A stretch of DNA of 64,000 bases from Adiantum capillus-veneris (lineage: Eukaryota > Streptophyta > Polypodiopsida > Polypodiales > Pteridaceae). Shown piece by piece: positions 1 to 12,239 of the stretch; position 1 is the first letter of the stretch, and every line of letters begins with the position of its first letter. Under the pieces are notes generated by a model, which ran no database searches, was not told the DNA's origin, and worked only from the letters and a program-made list of their open reading frames with translations. The translations under genes and the position numbers were made by a program. The stretch lies in contig CM043966.1 of the NCBI GenBank assembly GCA_014529385.2, positions 87,326,087-87,390,086 on the forward strand, in the 5' to 3' direction.

Positions 1-1850
1 CAGATCTCTCAAAGCCATTTGAGGTCCAATGTGATGCTTGTGGTGATTGCCTTGGAGAAGTCTTGCTTCAGGAAGGTCATTCGATAGCATATGAAAGCTG
101 AAGGCTCAATATGGATGAATGGGAATTATGAGAAAGGGATTTTAGGTATTCTACATGCCCTAGACACATGGAAGCACTATTGATTGGAAACTCCATTCAT
201 TTTATGAACAGACCACCAAAGTCTCAGGTACTTCATGACGCAAATCAAGCTTTCCGACAAACAAATGAGGTGGGCAAATTCTCTTTCATAATTTTATCTC
301 CATATTGCTCACATTGCTGGTAAGCGCAATCAAGTGGCTGATGCACTTTCACAACGACCAAAAGTCAATGTGGTGTCTATAGCAACTCACAATGATCTAT
401 CTTATATGATAGATGAGTATGCTACTAACCCTAACTTTAAAGATGTAATGTTGGACCTTGCTTTGGGGAAGAAAGAGGCCCATTCACCTTGCAGGGTGGT
501 TATCTTCTCCATGGCAATAGGCTATGTGTTACCCACTCCCTTCGTGAGAAAGTCATGTATGAATCCCATGCTCTTCCCTATGCGGGGCATAGAGGCATTC
601 AACCTTCTCTTTAGGGAGGTAGAGACATACTTCTATTGGCCTATCATGAAAGTGGACATACAAGAGGATGTTTCAAAATGTGTGGTATGCCAAAAGACTA
701 AGTATGATAGAGGAAAGAAACCTAGATTACTCTAGCCGTTGCCAATCCCTAATTCACCATGGGAGAGTATATCCATGGATTTTATCCCCAAGTCTATCCA
801 TGGAGATACGAGAATATGGACAATAGTCAACAGGTTTAGCAAGCAAGAACACTTTATTCCTGTCAAAAAGACTATTAAGGCACACCAAATGGCAACCATC
901 TTCATATCTCGTATTTTCAAACACCATGGATTACCAACATCCATCGTGTGAGATAGAGATCTTAGAATGATCAGTAATTTTTGGATAGGTCTCTTTGAAA
1001 ATCTAGGTACAAGATTGAATTTCTCTTCTGCCTATCACCCACAAACGGATGGCCAAAGTGAGATAGCCAATCTTACAATACTCGATCTACTAAAGACTTA
1101 TGTTATAGAAGTAGATCAATGCTCACAATAGGAGAAGTACTTACCCCTTGTAGAGTATGCGTACAATAATACTATCCATACCACTACGGAAAAAGCACCT
1201 TTTGAGATCATAGAGGGAAGACCTAAAAGTTCCTTTCTACTTAAAATACATGGGAAGATCTTCATTGTTGCTGATGAGTATAGCCATGACCTATAAGAAT
1301 CTTTTCAAAAGATTAAGGAGGCTATATCCATCTCTCAACAAAGGAAAAAAGCTGTTGTTGACAAGCATAGAAGGGCCTTAACGTTCAAAGAAAATGATTG
1401 GGTCTTACTTAAGTTTCCCCAGGCTCTATTGAGGCAAACGACGAGCAAAAATCCTACGGGCCATCAGAAGTATTATGCTAAATTAGCAAAAAGATATATG
1501 GTCCTTTCCAAATCTTGAAGCCAATCAATGACATGGCTTATCAGCTCAAGCTGCCCAACTATTGGCTCATACACAATGATTTTCATGTCAGCCTACTTAA
1601 TCCCTACAAAGGAGAGCCACCAAGAGAACCAATTAATGAAGACCCTCCAGAAATTGAAGACCAAGAAGAGGTGCTACAACCCGAGGCTATCCTCTTTGGC
1701 ATGAAGACAAGGTACTACGGCATGGTAAGATCATTCGACGGTATCTTATTAAGTTAAAAGACTATCCTTTTGAAGATGCTAGATGGATGCAAGGAATACA
1801 GCTTAAGGATAGTATGAACCTTGTCAATGCTTACAATGCTGCAATAGAGT
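1..1850 (+). pseudogene. gypsy-A pol 3' portion (RNase H, integrase), decayed
   Basis: This is the 3' part of a Ty3/gypsy pol on the plus strand, cut by the window edge. The first 350 bases carry an RNase H tail in broken frames (a VADALSQRP-like end at 340-360). An integrase zinc-binding region follows at about 480-730, ending in CVVCQKTK. The integrase core lies at about 740-1300, with SMDFIPKS, a HPQTDGQSE block near 1040 and an in-frame stop just before the DRD motif near 950. A C-terminal integrase tail lies at 1515-1757. Stops at about 736 and 949 and several frameshifts make it non-functional. It aligns throughout with the integrase of the full element at 46011-47510, so it is the same family. 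The LTR follows directly at 2216. Confidence 0.85.
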
Positions 1851-2215
1851 AAGCAAATATAAATGCTTTCTAAATGAACAATGTTTTTGTCTTATAAGAC
1901 TAATCCTTTTTTGTGCACAGATTTAAATAGTATGCATGCTTAGAATCATGTTTGTGATGATGATGTCACTTAAACACCAAGTAGAATTTGTCACTCTACT
2001 TTGGGAGTATGATATGGACTAAAGAGTAGACATGCTTGAGGCGGCGGCGGCAGCTACGTCTCCCAAGCACCACAAATGGACTAGTCATCCATTTTGGAAT
2101 GATGCTGCATGGTGAAAAAGGATCCTCTACCCGCTAAGAAATGTAGACTAATAACTAAGACTTTATCTCTTCTACCTCATAGTTGAGGACGACTATGATT
2201 TCAAGAAAGAGGTAA

Positions 2216-3658
2216 TGTCATAAAATCTAACATCAAACCAACCCAAATGATTTTCTTATATTAAATTGATAATTTAATGTGGGAATATAAACGGGAACAA
2301 GGATTAGAATATAGACATGTGCTTATGGATCTGTCTCAACACAGGGCCAAGGTTAAAGGGGTCCAAATGAGAGATGGTATGTTAAAGAGCAATGCTACCT
2401 AATGGAGCTTAAAGACCTTAGGGTTAGCTTCATTAAAGACCTCCAAAAGTTAGTGTTAAAAAGTCCTTTGACCTTAGGCAAGCTAGGGATGACCTTGAGG
2501 TGGGAACCCAACCCAAGCATGAGGTGTTTGTCGGCTTGCTAACTAAAGTGCTTAAAATGTTTGTGGGAACCTTGCTCAAAGCTTGAGGTGTTTTAATTGC
2601 TTAAACTGACTAAGGTTCTTGAAGTGTTCAATTTAAAGATAAACTCTCAAGAGGCATCAACGGTTTCCATGCTTGATTGACTAAGTGCTTGAAGTATTCA
2701 ATTTAAACCAAATGACTTAAGAAGCATAAAAGACACATGTTCAAATGATCCTCCACATGTAGCCCTCATGATGTGCTTGAATCCTATTGGATAGGTTTTA
2801 AAGGAGTCCAATGAAAATTTAAATGCATAAAAATAAATAATTAAGTTCTTCCTCTCAAAGAGGAAAAAGAGGACACATGTACAAATGAAATAATTAAATA
2901 ATATGAGAGAGAGAGAGAGGTGGACCAAGCATGAGAGGGGGGTATACTCTCCCCCCCCGCCCCCCCCACAAACACACACATTCTCTCATTGTGTGGAGTG
3001 CAAAGTGCAAGAGCTCCATCTCCTTCTCCAAGCTTGTTGAGAAGTCGAGAATATACACCAACACTCTTGGCTGTGGAATGCAAATCCAACCAAGAGCCAT
3101 GCTTCAATGCTTGCTTAATCTTTCCATCTTCTTCATATTTATTACTATGCTAATATACTATGCTAAGCAAGAAGAGTGATGATAAGTGAGGAACTATTTC
3201 TTTCTCTTAAGGATGATTTTTCTTCCTCTTCCCTACCCTCATTCCCCTCTAGCTCTCTCCACCTTCGAAGGTGTTTGAGGCCTTGGGACTGAGGCTTGGG
3301 ATAGTTAATGCTTTTTGGAAAGTTCATGGTATGCTTGTGATGCATGAAGCTTTGCATATTCATTGCATCACCTAGGTCACATGGAACATAAAGATTGTAT
3401 TGTATCAAGTCTCTCTTGATGGGAGAATTTATAATACAGATGCCTTTGGAGGGGGGACCGGCTCCAAGTAAATCTGGTCCTCAACAATTGTCATGTTCCT
3501 CTCTCTCTTGCAAAAGTATTGTTCATGCCAATTTAATTAATAACTATGTTTATGTTGCCACCATCAATTAAGTTCACCCTCTATGTTCTCAAAGTAATCT
3601 CACAAAAATGCTCTCTCAATTCTGCTATTCTCAAAGTTCATAGGCCATTTCCATTACA
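2216..3658 (+). repeat. 3' LTR of gypsy-A fragment
   Basis: The LTR starts TGTCATAA just after a purine-rich stretch (AAGAAAGAGGTAA), exactly as in the element at 40559-49481, and ends CCATTACA. It holds a C/G-rich run near 2951-2968 and short GA and CA runs. The same 3' end recurs at 59152-59729. No target duplication can be tested because the 5' LTR lies outside the window. The region holds no gene. Confidence 0.75.
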
Positions 3659-3660
3659 CA

Positions 3661-4330
3661 TATTAGAACAGGAAAAGTTTAATTTTAGAGTTGCTGCAGC
3701 AGTTAATGTACGCCGTTGACTTCCTTGGTTAAAATTTCCTCTAGCTCTTCCTCCATAATTGTTATAGTAGTTGGGATAGTTTTTGGTGGAGTTGTTTCCT
3801 TCAGCTGTAAGAGGTTTTGCCCTAAGAAGGGCATCCTCGATTAATATAGGTCTCATGGCTTTGAGACGTGTGCTCTTGAGACCTTGACAAAATCGGGAAA
3901 TTTGTTGTTCCATGGTCATCTGAGGAGCATAACATCGTAAAGACACAAACTTTGTATAATACTCCTCTAGTGGCAGTCCTAACTGGCGTAGATGAACGAA
4001 TTCATTTATCTTAATGAATTACTGAGCAAGAGGAAGATAACGTTCTGTAATGATCTGCTTCATCTTCTCCCAAGTTGGTTTATTAGTAGGATTATCTTGG
4101 CAGTGTTGTTTCCACCATAGCTTGGCATCTCCACTGAGACGGAACATACCCAACATTGTTTGGTTTTCTTGAGCAATTCCTACGGCTATGAAATAATCAT
4201 TCATATCCTTTAACCATGCTTCTGCATTCCGCTCTAGATTGGTCCCTTCTCCCTTAAAGACAGGGAGTTGGACCTGCTTTAGTAGTAATATCTTGTCTTG
4301 TGTAATAGTGTAGAGGCTATTTATGCGAGG
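3661..4330 (-). pseudogene. Ty3/gypsy gag relic
   Basis: Read on the minus strand, this encodes a retrotransposon Gag core. It starts near 4330 (VFKGEGTNLERNAEAW), runs through DAKLWWKQHC and KMKQIITERYLPL, and ends in an Asn/Gly/Arg-rich stretch (NYPNYYNNYGGRARGNF), the usual lead-in to a zinc knuckle. There is an in-frame stop near 4019, and the frame ends at the boundary with the plus-strand LTR at 3658. The zinc knuckle, protease and the rest of the element are missing. It belongs with the minus-strand PBS at 5160-5171. Gag normally forms the cytoplasmic virus-like particle, but this copy cannot. Confidence 0.7.
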
Positions 4331-5159
4331 GTTACCCTGTGATTTAACTTAGGGAGTTTAGTGTTTTTTTTTTTCTCTACTTTACTTATTCAAAAAATTT
4401 ATTATATCATTCACATTGCAATGATCAAACAGTAAATCCACTAATCTTTATTCCAATAAACATGGCATACAATATTCCAGAAAAACTCATGGTATATACA
4501 ATGATTGATACAAGAAAACTAATATGTACAAGGACATCAACGCTCCTACATAAAAATCCTATGCACGATGGGTGGGTTGGATATAGGATCACAAAATACA
4601 ACATCTCTTGGCCCTCTAAAGCTAGGGCTTACATCCATAGGCCTAATGTTTCTTGGGTAAACTATGGTAGTTACTTGATCAAATACCCATTGGTTTTGTG
4701 ACACTAAAATACCACCATCTATTGCTATAGTTTCATTTGGATCCTCTGTTCCTATGAAAACGTATAATTCAATTACTCGAAGCTCCTCGGCCCACTTGAG
4801 TCTTCTGAGATTTAAACAAAATCTTTCTAGCTCTCCCGCATCTATGAGAAAAACTCCACCAGACCTTCCCCAACTAATTTACCAAGTGGGTGGGGAAAAC
4901 ATGTAATCCAATATCTTCATTACACTCTTCCGTACTTTGTATCTTTGGGATGTGCATTCTCCCATAAACATGATGTTGAAGACCACAAACTTGCAGAAGG
5001 CCTGATGGAATTCTTCCTGCTTAAATGGGGACAATGTTTCTCTTTTCTCTTTCTCTCTCACATTTCAATTACACAGACTTTTAATCACTTTTTGTCAAAA
5101 CCCAATTTTCCCTAGTGACTTAATGGTTTTCCTCTAGGTCCAAGACCTTAATTAACATT
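4331..5159 (-). other. untranslated leader of the minus-strand gypsy relic; no gene seen
   Basis: This is AT-rich sequence between the gag start near 4330 and the PBS at 5160-5171. I see no convincing coding region on either strand. Its position fits the 5' leader of the minus-strand element. Confidence 0.45.
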
Positions 5160-5171
5160 GCTTTGATACCA
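5160..5171 (-). promoter_or_regulatory. primer-binding site (tRNA-iMet type)
   Basis: On the minus strand this reads TGGTATCAAAGC, one mismatch from the plant initiator-Met PBS TGGTATCAGAGC seen elsewhere in the window. It sits 2 bases inside a possible LTR end (…GATCTCACA on the minus strand), which sets the orientation of this element. Confidence 0.6.
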
Positions 5172-5173
5172 CT

Positions 5174-5760
5174 TGTGAGATCTCCAACCCACCAATACCA
5201 AGATTGGGATGGAGCCTTGATATGTCTCTAGGCCTATAAAAAGTCAAAATCTCTAAACAAGAAAAATCTAGGGAATAGACCTTTACCATTGACAATGGCT
5301 TGGGTCTATAGCCTTAGACGAAGATCTAGTCCTGTCTCACAGTGGAAACGGGACAAAATCTTAAAGATCTAAGACTATTTCAGCTCTATAACTTTCACAA
5401 TTTGGGCTAGGGTATTCTCAACCAAAGCTTTTCCCCCCTAACAGATGTGAGGGCACAACCACTAGTGAACTCCTCTTCCAATTGGAGAAGTTGCTAAATG
5501 TTTTTAGTGTGCAAATGGATAGTCACCTGACTCATCAGGTCCACCCATCCATGATTGACAACCTTAGTCAATCCCCACTTAACACCCTACACTCACACAT
5601 GATTCTTTGGTTTCCTAATTACTACCACATGTGTTTTAACATTTAAAATAATGGGTTCCTTTTTAAACTTTTCATCACAGTAATTCATTAAGACAAGTCA
5701 TGGAAACTAGCATTGAAAAAAATCTTCTAGAAAACAAACATCTTCAGGCTTAGACAAGGT
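5174..5760 (-). repeat. probable 5' LTR of the minus-strand gypsy relic
   Basis: Plus-strand sequence beginning TGTGAGATCTCC lies immediately outside the minus-strand PBS, which is where the 5' LTR should be. The distal boundary is not defined and no second copy exists in the window. The stretch holds no gene. Confidence 0.4.
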
Positions 5761-5963
5761 ACGGTCACTTATAATATATCTTGACAACCCTAACACGTAC
5801 TCCACTTGTCTCAAATACACCTATACATGGGTGAAACAACAATATCCTTCCTTATTTATTATAAACAGGGTGGAAACCCATCACCCAAAAGTTTGGGGCG
5901 CCCATACGCCAAACCAATTTCCCATATAATTGGGCGGTTCCTGTTACCATATACATGTGGTAG

Positions 5964-6165
5964 TGATTGTGTGAACACACTAGGACCGCCGGGGCATTTT
6001 TTCCCTCTTTAGGAGGTTTTTTCCCCCGAGCATTATATATACGCCCATCACTCTAAGGCTATCTATCTTTCCATTGCACACTAAGTAACAGATTCTCTAT
6101 TGTGCCTCGAGATTCCTTCGTCTTCTCCAAGTTGTGTGCGTTTCTCTGCAACCGCGATTCCAACA
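5964..6165 (+). repeat. 3' part of copia-A 5' LTR with TATA box
   Basis: The LTR ends …GATTCCAACA at 6165, followed two bases later by the PBS. A TATA run (CATTATATATACG, about 6031-6043) lies 120-130 bases before the LTR end, a sensible promoter position. The 5' boundary is uncertain and 5964 is only a candidate TG. The last 45 bases recur at 59730-59774 in front of a second copia-A copy. Confidence 0.6.
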
Positions 6166-6167
6166 AT

Positions 6168-6179
6168 TGGTATCAGAGC
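6168..6179 (+). promoter_or_regulatory. primer-binding site, initiator-Met tRNA
   Basis: TGGTATCAGAGC is the complement of the 3' end of plant initiator-Met tRNA. It directly follows the copia-A LTR end. Confidence 0.85.
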
Positions 6180-6527
6180 AGGCTACGTCCTCCCGAGCTT
6201 ACTCGTCGGCTGCTCTAGCACACGCCTGCTCACTTTCTCCGATTAATGTGATTTTTGGAGAGTGTTCATAGGTCGAAAAATATTTTGGGTGGGCTCGTAG
6301 AGCTTAGTCTGCTCAGATATTTGATTTGGGCTCATTTCGGCATCGTTTCCACTACAGGCAGTACTGCATAGGCAATTTTGTCATTTTGTGCAAATTTTTT
6401 GCAGTTCCGTTTTTTTCATAACAGGTGCCTTACAGTCTTCTACAATTTGTGCTATATAGCGTATGTTGTTCCCACTCCATTTGAGTCCTATTTTCGGGCA
6501 GTTTTCACATCGGGTGCAACATTTACC

Positions 6528-7690
6528 ATGGCTGACAACAACACAGATGTCTTCAAGCCTTGTTTGCTGCTGAGGACAGGTTGGATGGGGACAATTACCA
6601 TAGGTGGGCTTATATGATGCAACACGTTCTTGTGTCAAAGGGCATCTGGAATATTGTGTAGGGCATTGATGTACATCATGGTTCTGAGGATGTAGGCGAT
6701 GTTGCAGGTCTTGCTGCAAGGATTGTTGCTATTAGAGTTGTTTTGCCTACGGCAAAACAAGCTCATTGGGATATAAAGGATGTGTAGGCTCATGCATTAA
6801 TTGCGTTGTCTGTGAAGCGCACCATTGTTCCTCACATCCGTTCAGCAAAATCTGCAAAACATGCTTGGGATATTTTGGTTGGTCTTTATGCAAGTCGCAA
6901 TGAGGCTAAAATTGCTTTGCTGCGTAAAGAGCTAGAGTCAAAGATTATGCATGAGGAAGATGATATGGACACTTTCCTTGCTAGTGTCAAGGATATCAAT
7001 GAGCAACTTATTTCTGCAACTGAAGTCATTTCAGACAGTTCCCTTGTGTAGACAGTTCTTGATGCCTTACCGGATTCTTACCAGACTTTTGCTAGTACTT
7101 GGAGACTTATGACCCAAGGAAATCCAGAAGTTGTCAAGTTTGATGCATTATGCACATTCCTACTGCAAGAGTCACTTTCCAAAAAAACAGGACTAGGTAG
7201 CGTGCAATTGAACAGACTTTTATTGCTTCTCAGAGAAAGGGTGGTAACAGCAATACAGCCACTTCGTATGTTCTGCTACGAGTGGAAAAAATTATGTTCC
7301 TAATGCTTTTGCTTGTAGAAATTTGTTTGGAAATTCTGGTGATAAGGGCAAAAAGAAAATGTGTTTCCCATTATTGAAAAGCTAATGATCACTTGATCAA
7401 GTCGTGTCCTAAGTTGAAGGCCAAAGAGGCTAAGAAGAAAGAGGGTGGTTCCACTGCAATTGCTAGTTCCACTACAAATGCAGCCATTGTTGAGTCTTCT
7501 GTGAAAGGAGACTGTGTTGCTGATGTTGATGCCAAATGGGCTTGTCAGTTGCTATAGATTCACATGTGTGGTATTTTGACAGTGGTGCTATAAAGCACAT
7601 CACCTCACATCGTGAATTGTTCACCTCTCTCGAGTCTGTCCCTCATGGGAATTCGGTCACTTGTGCCAACAATTTCACACATGTGTTTTT
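6528..7690 (+). pseudogene. copia-A gag-protease relic
   Basis: The gag start is MADNNTDVFK at 6528. A UBN2-type copia Gag core is readable at 6806-7300, including HAWDILVGLYASRNEAK and IMHEEDDMDTF. It is broken by stops at about 6659, 6786 and 7049. Near 7565-7670 comes the copia retropepsin start, WYFDSGAIKHITSHRELF, with the D-S-G active-site triad intact. Coding similarity stops at about 7690, so integrase, reverse transcriptase and RNase H are missing. The copy at 60140-61715 is a closely related relic reaching somewhat further into pol. Known role of the family: particle formation and polyprotein cleavage for a Ty1/copia retrotransposon. This copy is dead. Confidence 0.8.
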
Positions 7691-9422
7691 ATTTAGTTCT
7701 TACACAGTCTAGTCAAGCCAAGATAAAGGTGTTGGCTATTAGTAGAGGACATTAAGTTGAGAATGGATGATGATAGCAGATTGCGAAGGAGATAAAGTAT
7801 TTCACAAATGAACCATTAGGAATGGATCTTTAGCAATAATGTGGTTGTTTTTTCTCATATTAAGATGTAGGTAAAAAGAAACGTGTGTGTATATTGTACC
7901 TCATAGAACATGAGGTAAAAGCCTTTTAAAGTAGGAGCCTGTGGATGGGTTTTCTAACCTCACTCTTGTCTTATTGTAGACATAGCGAGAACCACGAACG
8001 TAATTGTCAATCCATGGGACGAAGCTGACTCGACTAGTGCATATAGGCTACAAGAGGGTGTTAATGATCTCTTGGAAAACAACATACAACTCGCATCTAA
8101 CACAAGGTACACTCAAATGACCTAAGTCATTAAAAACTAATCCACTAATTGGAAAAACAAACATGATCCTTACAGCATCAATTGACATCTAGGACAAAAT
8201 ATAAGATCTAAGCACACATGATTATGGTCCCAAATCTCACTTTTGATGAAGTGCAAAAAATGTGATTATTAATAGCAGCAATGAGATTTTGACCTAGTTG
8301 TTTCTGACCCCAAATGCATCTAAATGCTTAGCAATGATGCCCCAATACCCCACCTATGCTTACTTTGTGATTTCCTAGCTTAAATTCCTATTTATGATGA
8401 AATTAGGCCGCGGGTTGGTGACGCCAAAAGCTATGATTTACCATGATATGTTTACATCAATGCGTAGAGCTCTTACTTGTGTTGCAATGCAACATACGAC
8501 ACTGCAATGTGACAACTGACAAGGGAGATGGAACCATGAGAAGGAGAGAAGTGAGCGTCGTTAGCTCACGTTGTGTATTTCTTATGCAAAAAATTAATAA
8601 TAACTTTACAAAATTGGCTTCCTTAGCCAAGGTTTCTTTGGTAAAAAACTAATCCTCTGGGAGTTGTAACTAAGGATAAATTCATACAATCTGGAAGCTT
8701 ATAGTTCCGGCTCATAGATTACAATATCCACTTGGCAAATAGGAGTTACAATATTCCCGATTTATCAAAAGAATAAGTGTTTTTATAATAAAGCTCCCAA
8801 AAAATTTTACATGAGTTAGCTTGCTGCTAACATTCCTCCCCTCCTCAACCATGTTGTCCCTTGACACAGTTTCATGGACTGAAAAAGTCTTCGGCTTGAC
8901 GATTGGCAAGGCGATCTTTAAGTACTTTAAGCGCTTTTTGATATCTGATGTGCCGTTCTTTCTAAAGGACTTGCAAAAACTGAATTTATTTTTGAGTTTG
9001 ATAGTGGAATACCTGACAAACCATGCTGTTAGATTGTTGATTACTGGTCCAAAAATCTTAGTACTCCATGTGAAGAATCCTGTGTAAAAAGATTCTTCGA
9101 ATGCCAACATATTGCTTAATGGCAAGAACATACATCTGGCCTAAAAGATGTAAAGGAATTATTCTAAAGGTTGCCCACTCAAATCATAGAACAAGTCTTT
9201 GTTACCTTCTAAAAATGACATCCATAAGGCTCCTACTTGTTCAAGCTCATGAAAAACTTGGATGCATGTGAGGAGCATTCTGCAGATTTTAAATAGCATT
9301 GCACATGAAAGGTCAGGGAGGCTCTTGAAGAAGTTCATGGCACCCGTTAGGGTTTTCACCATGTACTCCTCAGTTGCGTGTCCTTGCCATAGAACTGGAA
9401 ATTTTGGGTAGTTGTGCGTTGC

Positions 9423-9426
<4 letters not shown>
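7691..9426. other. unassigned intergenic or repeat sequence
   Basis: No convincing gene is visible. On the minus strand, 8833-8846 reads GAGGAGGGGAGGAA immediately before TGTTAGCAGC. That looks like a polypurine tract next to an LTR start running leftward from 8832, but I cannot find the other LTR or a matching pol gene. Open frames around 8712-9131 show no recognisable domain. Confidence 0.35.

Positions 9427-9497
<71 letters not shown>
9427..9497. repeat. (AG)n microsatellite, about 71 bp
   Basis: An uninterrupted AG run. The 9159-9533 minus-strand frame that crosses it is an artefact of this repeat. Confidence 0.97.
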
Positions 9498-9501
<4 letters not shown>

Positions 9502-11519
9502 AATGGAGGGTGAAATAGAGTGCACAGAGACATGAGAAAATGACAATAGAGAATATTTAAATGCCCCGTCTAAATGAAACAGGCAACCATGTATTAATAC
9601 AATGACAAAATCTAGAGGTATACCATAACATTAAAAAGTTTATGAAAAAATAACTAGCAGAGTAGTGGACCCTATGTAGGGATGGACCGGTCCACCCATC
9701 CACATCCTCTCTACTACGGACATAGAGAATTTCACTTCATCGGGAGCGAGCGAGAACACCTCCAACCTACTTGAGCATGACATAAGCTGAGGCTACTTCG
9801 CCTCCCTCCATGAACCCGAGCTCTGAAAGGATCCCAAGTACTAGTAGGTGGTTGGGTATCAACACCAACCATACCAGTCTAGGCGACACGCCTCTTCGGT
9901 GCCCAACACCAGGTGTGTAGGCAAAGCCAAGGCAAAATCCCCAATGCGTTATCCGTGTAGGTCATTCAACCCCCAACGCACTAACTGTGTAGATGAGCCT
10001 AACAAAAAGTAGAAGACCTAGAAAACACCCCCGATCCAGCAAAGCACCAAGTCAACAACCCTTTAGTCTAAGGCTTAGTGATGTAGGTGATTCTAGCCTT
10101 GTAGCGACGCTGCCATGAGAAATATAACACATGAGTCCAATCACAATAACACTTTCTGTATGCACAAACAATCTTTTCCAAGCAGTAAGACTGTACAGGG
10201 TCTCTACCCTTACACGTCTACCATCAACCATCTAGATCACTTCGATCCATTCCACAAACCATAAACCGTAATCCAATCACATCACATGGGTGAGCACTCT
10301 ACCCAATATGGGTGAGGCACAAACAATCTTGCATAACCACATGGCTGCAAAAAGTTTCTCAGCATTTTGGCAGCATAACCATATCCAGGAAAAAAAACCA
10401 TGAGCCACACGAGCTTCCACCATCAAATCACAACCATAATCCATGCTCTTTTTATGTATGCACGGGATCATAAATGCATCATGTACATAAATTAGCGTGT
10501 TAAACATGATGAAATAATCATTGGAAAACTTCATACGTACTCGATTAATCCATACATACACTCGTATACAAAAAAACAATCACCGAGAGGGTGACTACTC
10601 AGGAAAACAACATAGAGAGAGAGATAGAGAGATGATGGCTATGGAGTTTAGCACTTCTCACCGTGCTTTAGAATCGATTAGGAACTATTGAAAGGCTTAT
10701 TCCTTTGCCTCAAGAGAGCAGTCATGAGAGCTACATAGAGGTATTCACCACGAAAGCTTCCGAAGAGCGCGTACACCGTGAAATGAGAGAGAAGATAGTA
10801 AGCAAGTAGAGAGAGAGTATCCTTCTTCTTCTTCTTCTTCTTCTTCTTCTTCTTCTTCTTCGAGAAGAGCTTATGGACATGGTGATGAAGAGCTTGTACC
10901 ACTCCATATAATAGATACATATAGCCTTGCGGTAGTAGACTCAACAGACGGCACTGAAAACTGAGCACTAACTTGCAATTTATAGGCAAGTGCAGCAGAT
11001 CAAAGTGATGCCCAAGCCAGAAGGTAGCACTAGTTTTTGATCCAGGAATAGCTGCAAGCTTTTGGCAACTTTGCTAAAAACATGCCTTTGCTTATAGTGG
11101 TCAACTTTCCCACTTACCATTCAATTTTTACAGCAAAATTGGCCAATTGATCAATATCCAGCCAACTAATGGAAATCGTAGCTAGACTATGTCGCACTGT
11201 AATGTCTCGACATAATTATGACTTTCTCGTATTGCCCCGATGTATTTACGGTACTGCTTTTTATAAAAATAATTCCCGTAAAAATACTGTTTGGTCCCGT
11301 TTCTGCTTCGGGTGATCATTTTTTATCCAACGGAGACTAAAAAAAAGTATTTTTTTAAAAAATGGAATCACGAGTTCCTCTCGTCCCACTGGAATAAGAA
11401 AGCGGACTCGCTTTTCACTAAAAAGTACTAAAAATCATGAAAAGCTAAAAATAGTGTGAAAAGCACTCAAAAAGCAATTTCTTACAGAATTGGACCATAG
11501 CTTTCCTGGAACACGTACA
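9498..11519. other. unassigned sequence, no gene seen
   Basis: No recognisable protein domain, RNA gene or LTR boundary is visible on either strand. The stretch includes the (CTT)n tract at 10822-10860. It lies downstream (in the minus-strand sense) of the gypsy-B integrase relic and may hold its degraded 3' end. Confidence 0.4.
10822..10860. repeat. (CTT)13 microsatellite
   Basis: Thirteen perfect CTT units. On the opposite strand this gives the poly-Lys tract of a spurious frame. Confidence 0.97.
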
Positions 11520-12150
11520 TCAAGGATTCGACCTTGCTTTTTGCAAAAAAGCACCTAAAAGCATAAAAAGCATGAAAAAGCTAAAAAAATAGCGGATTTT
11601 TTTCCGTCGATGTAAACCGTGATACATGAAAACACCTTTCATGAAGACTTGAGCTATATCCTTAACCGTAAATATTGTCTGGACTGGAAATAAATGGGTC
11701 ATTTTTAAAAGCATATCGGAACCACAAAAATAGAGTCATATCTTATAGATGTAGGAAGTCCAGTAATAAAATCCATGGATATGCATTTCCATTTCATTTG
11801 TGGAGCATCAATAGGTTGGGGGTATTGGATTCGTTTAGATTTAATACGTTGACATGCTAAACATCTTGTAACATAGTTCAACACATCACGCTTTAGTCCT
11901 GGCCAAAAGAAACTTTCTTACAGTAGAGTAAGTCTTAATGTATCTTGGATGTCCTGCTACAGGTATATCATGAGCTTTCTATAACATCTGAAATTTGATT
12001 CCACCTTGATTTGGAAATACAAAGATGATACCGAAGTAAACGTCATCACCTTCAATGTGAAAGCCTTTGATTTGCCTTTTCTGCTTCTCTGTGCGATTAT
12101 TTAGGTTCATCAAGTACTAGATTTTTATGTAATACGGGTCCTTAGTCATA
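11520..12150 (-). pseudogene. gypsy-B integrase relic
   Basis: Minus-strand fragments of a gypsy integrase: an AHDIPVAGHPRYIKT-like zinc-domain start near 11980, then core sequence KMTHLFPVQTIFTVKDIAQ and MYHGLHR near 11600-11700. Stops and frameshifts separate the pieces. The core stops before its second catalytic Asp. Most of the RNase H between this and the reverse transcriptase at 12240 has been lost. It is the 3' end of the same minus-strand element as the next entries. Confidence 0.65.
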
Positions 12151-12239
12151 CCTTCTCGAATAAGGTCAATTAAAGAAGTAGTAGAGGTTGTGACAGCCGC
12201 TACAGTACTCTTGCTGCTCAAGGCATGTATACATAACTT

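Noticed and set aside
8712-9131. 139-codon minus-strand frame proposed as the 3' end of a retroelement
   Set aside because: No recognisable domain. Only the purine tract and TGTTAGCAGC at 8832 hint at an LTR, which is not enough.
9159-9533. Long open frames full of LSLSLS or ERERER at 9159-9533, 48154-48372, 49830-50290, 51826-52199 and 62080-62430
   Set aside because: They exist because dinucleotide microsatellites contain no stops. No conserved flanking protein.
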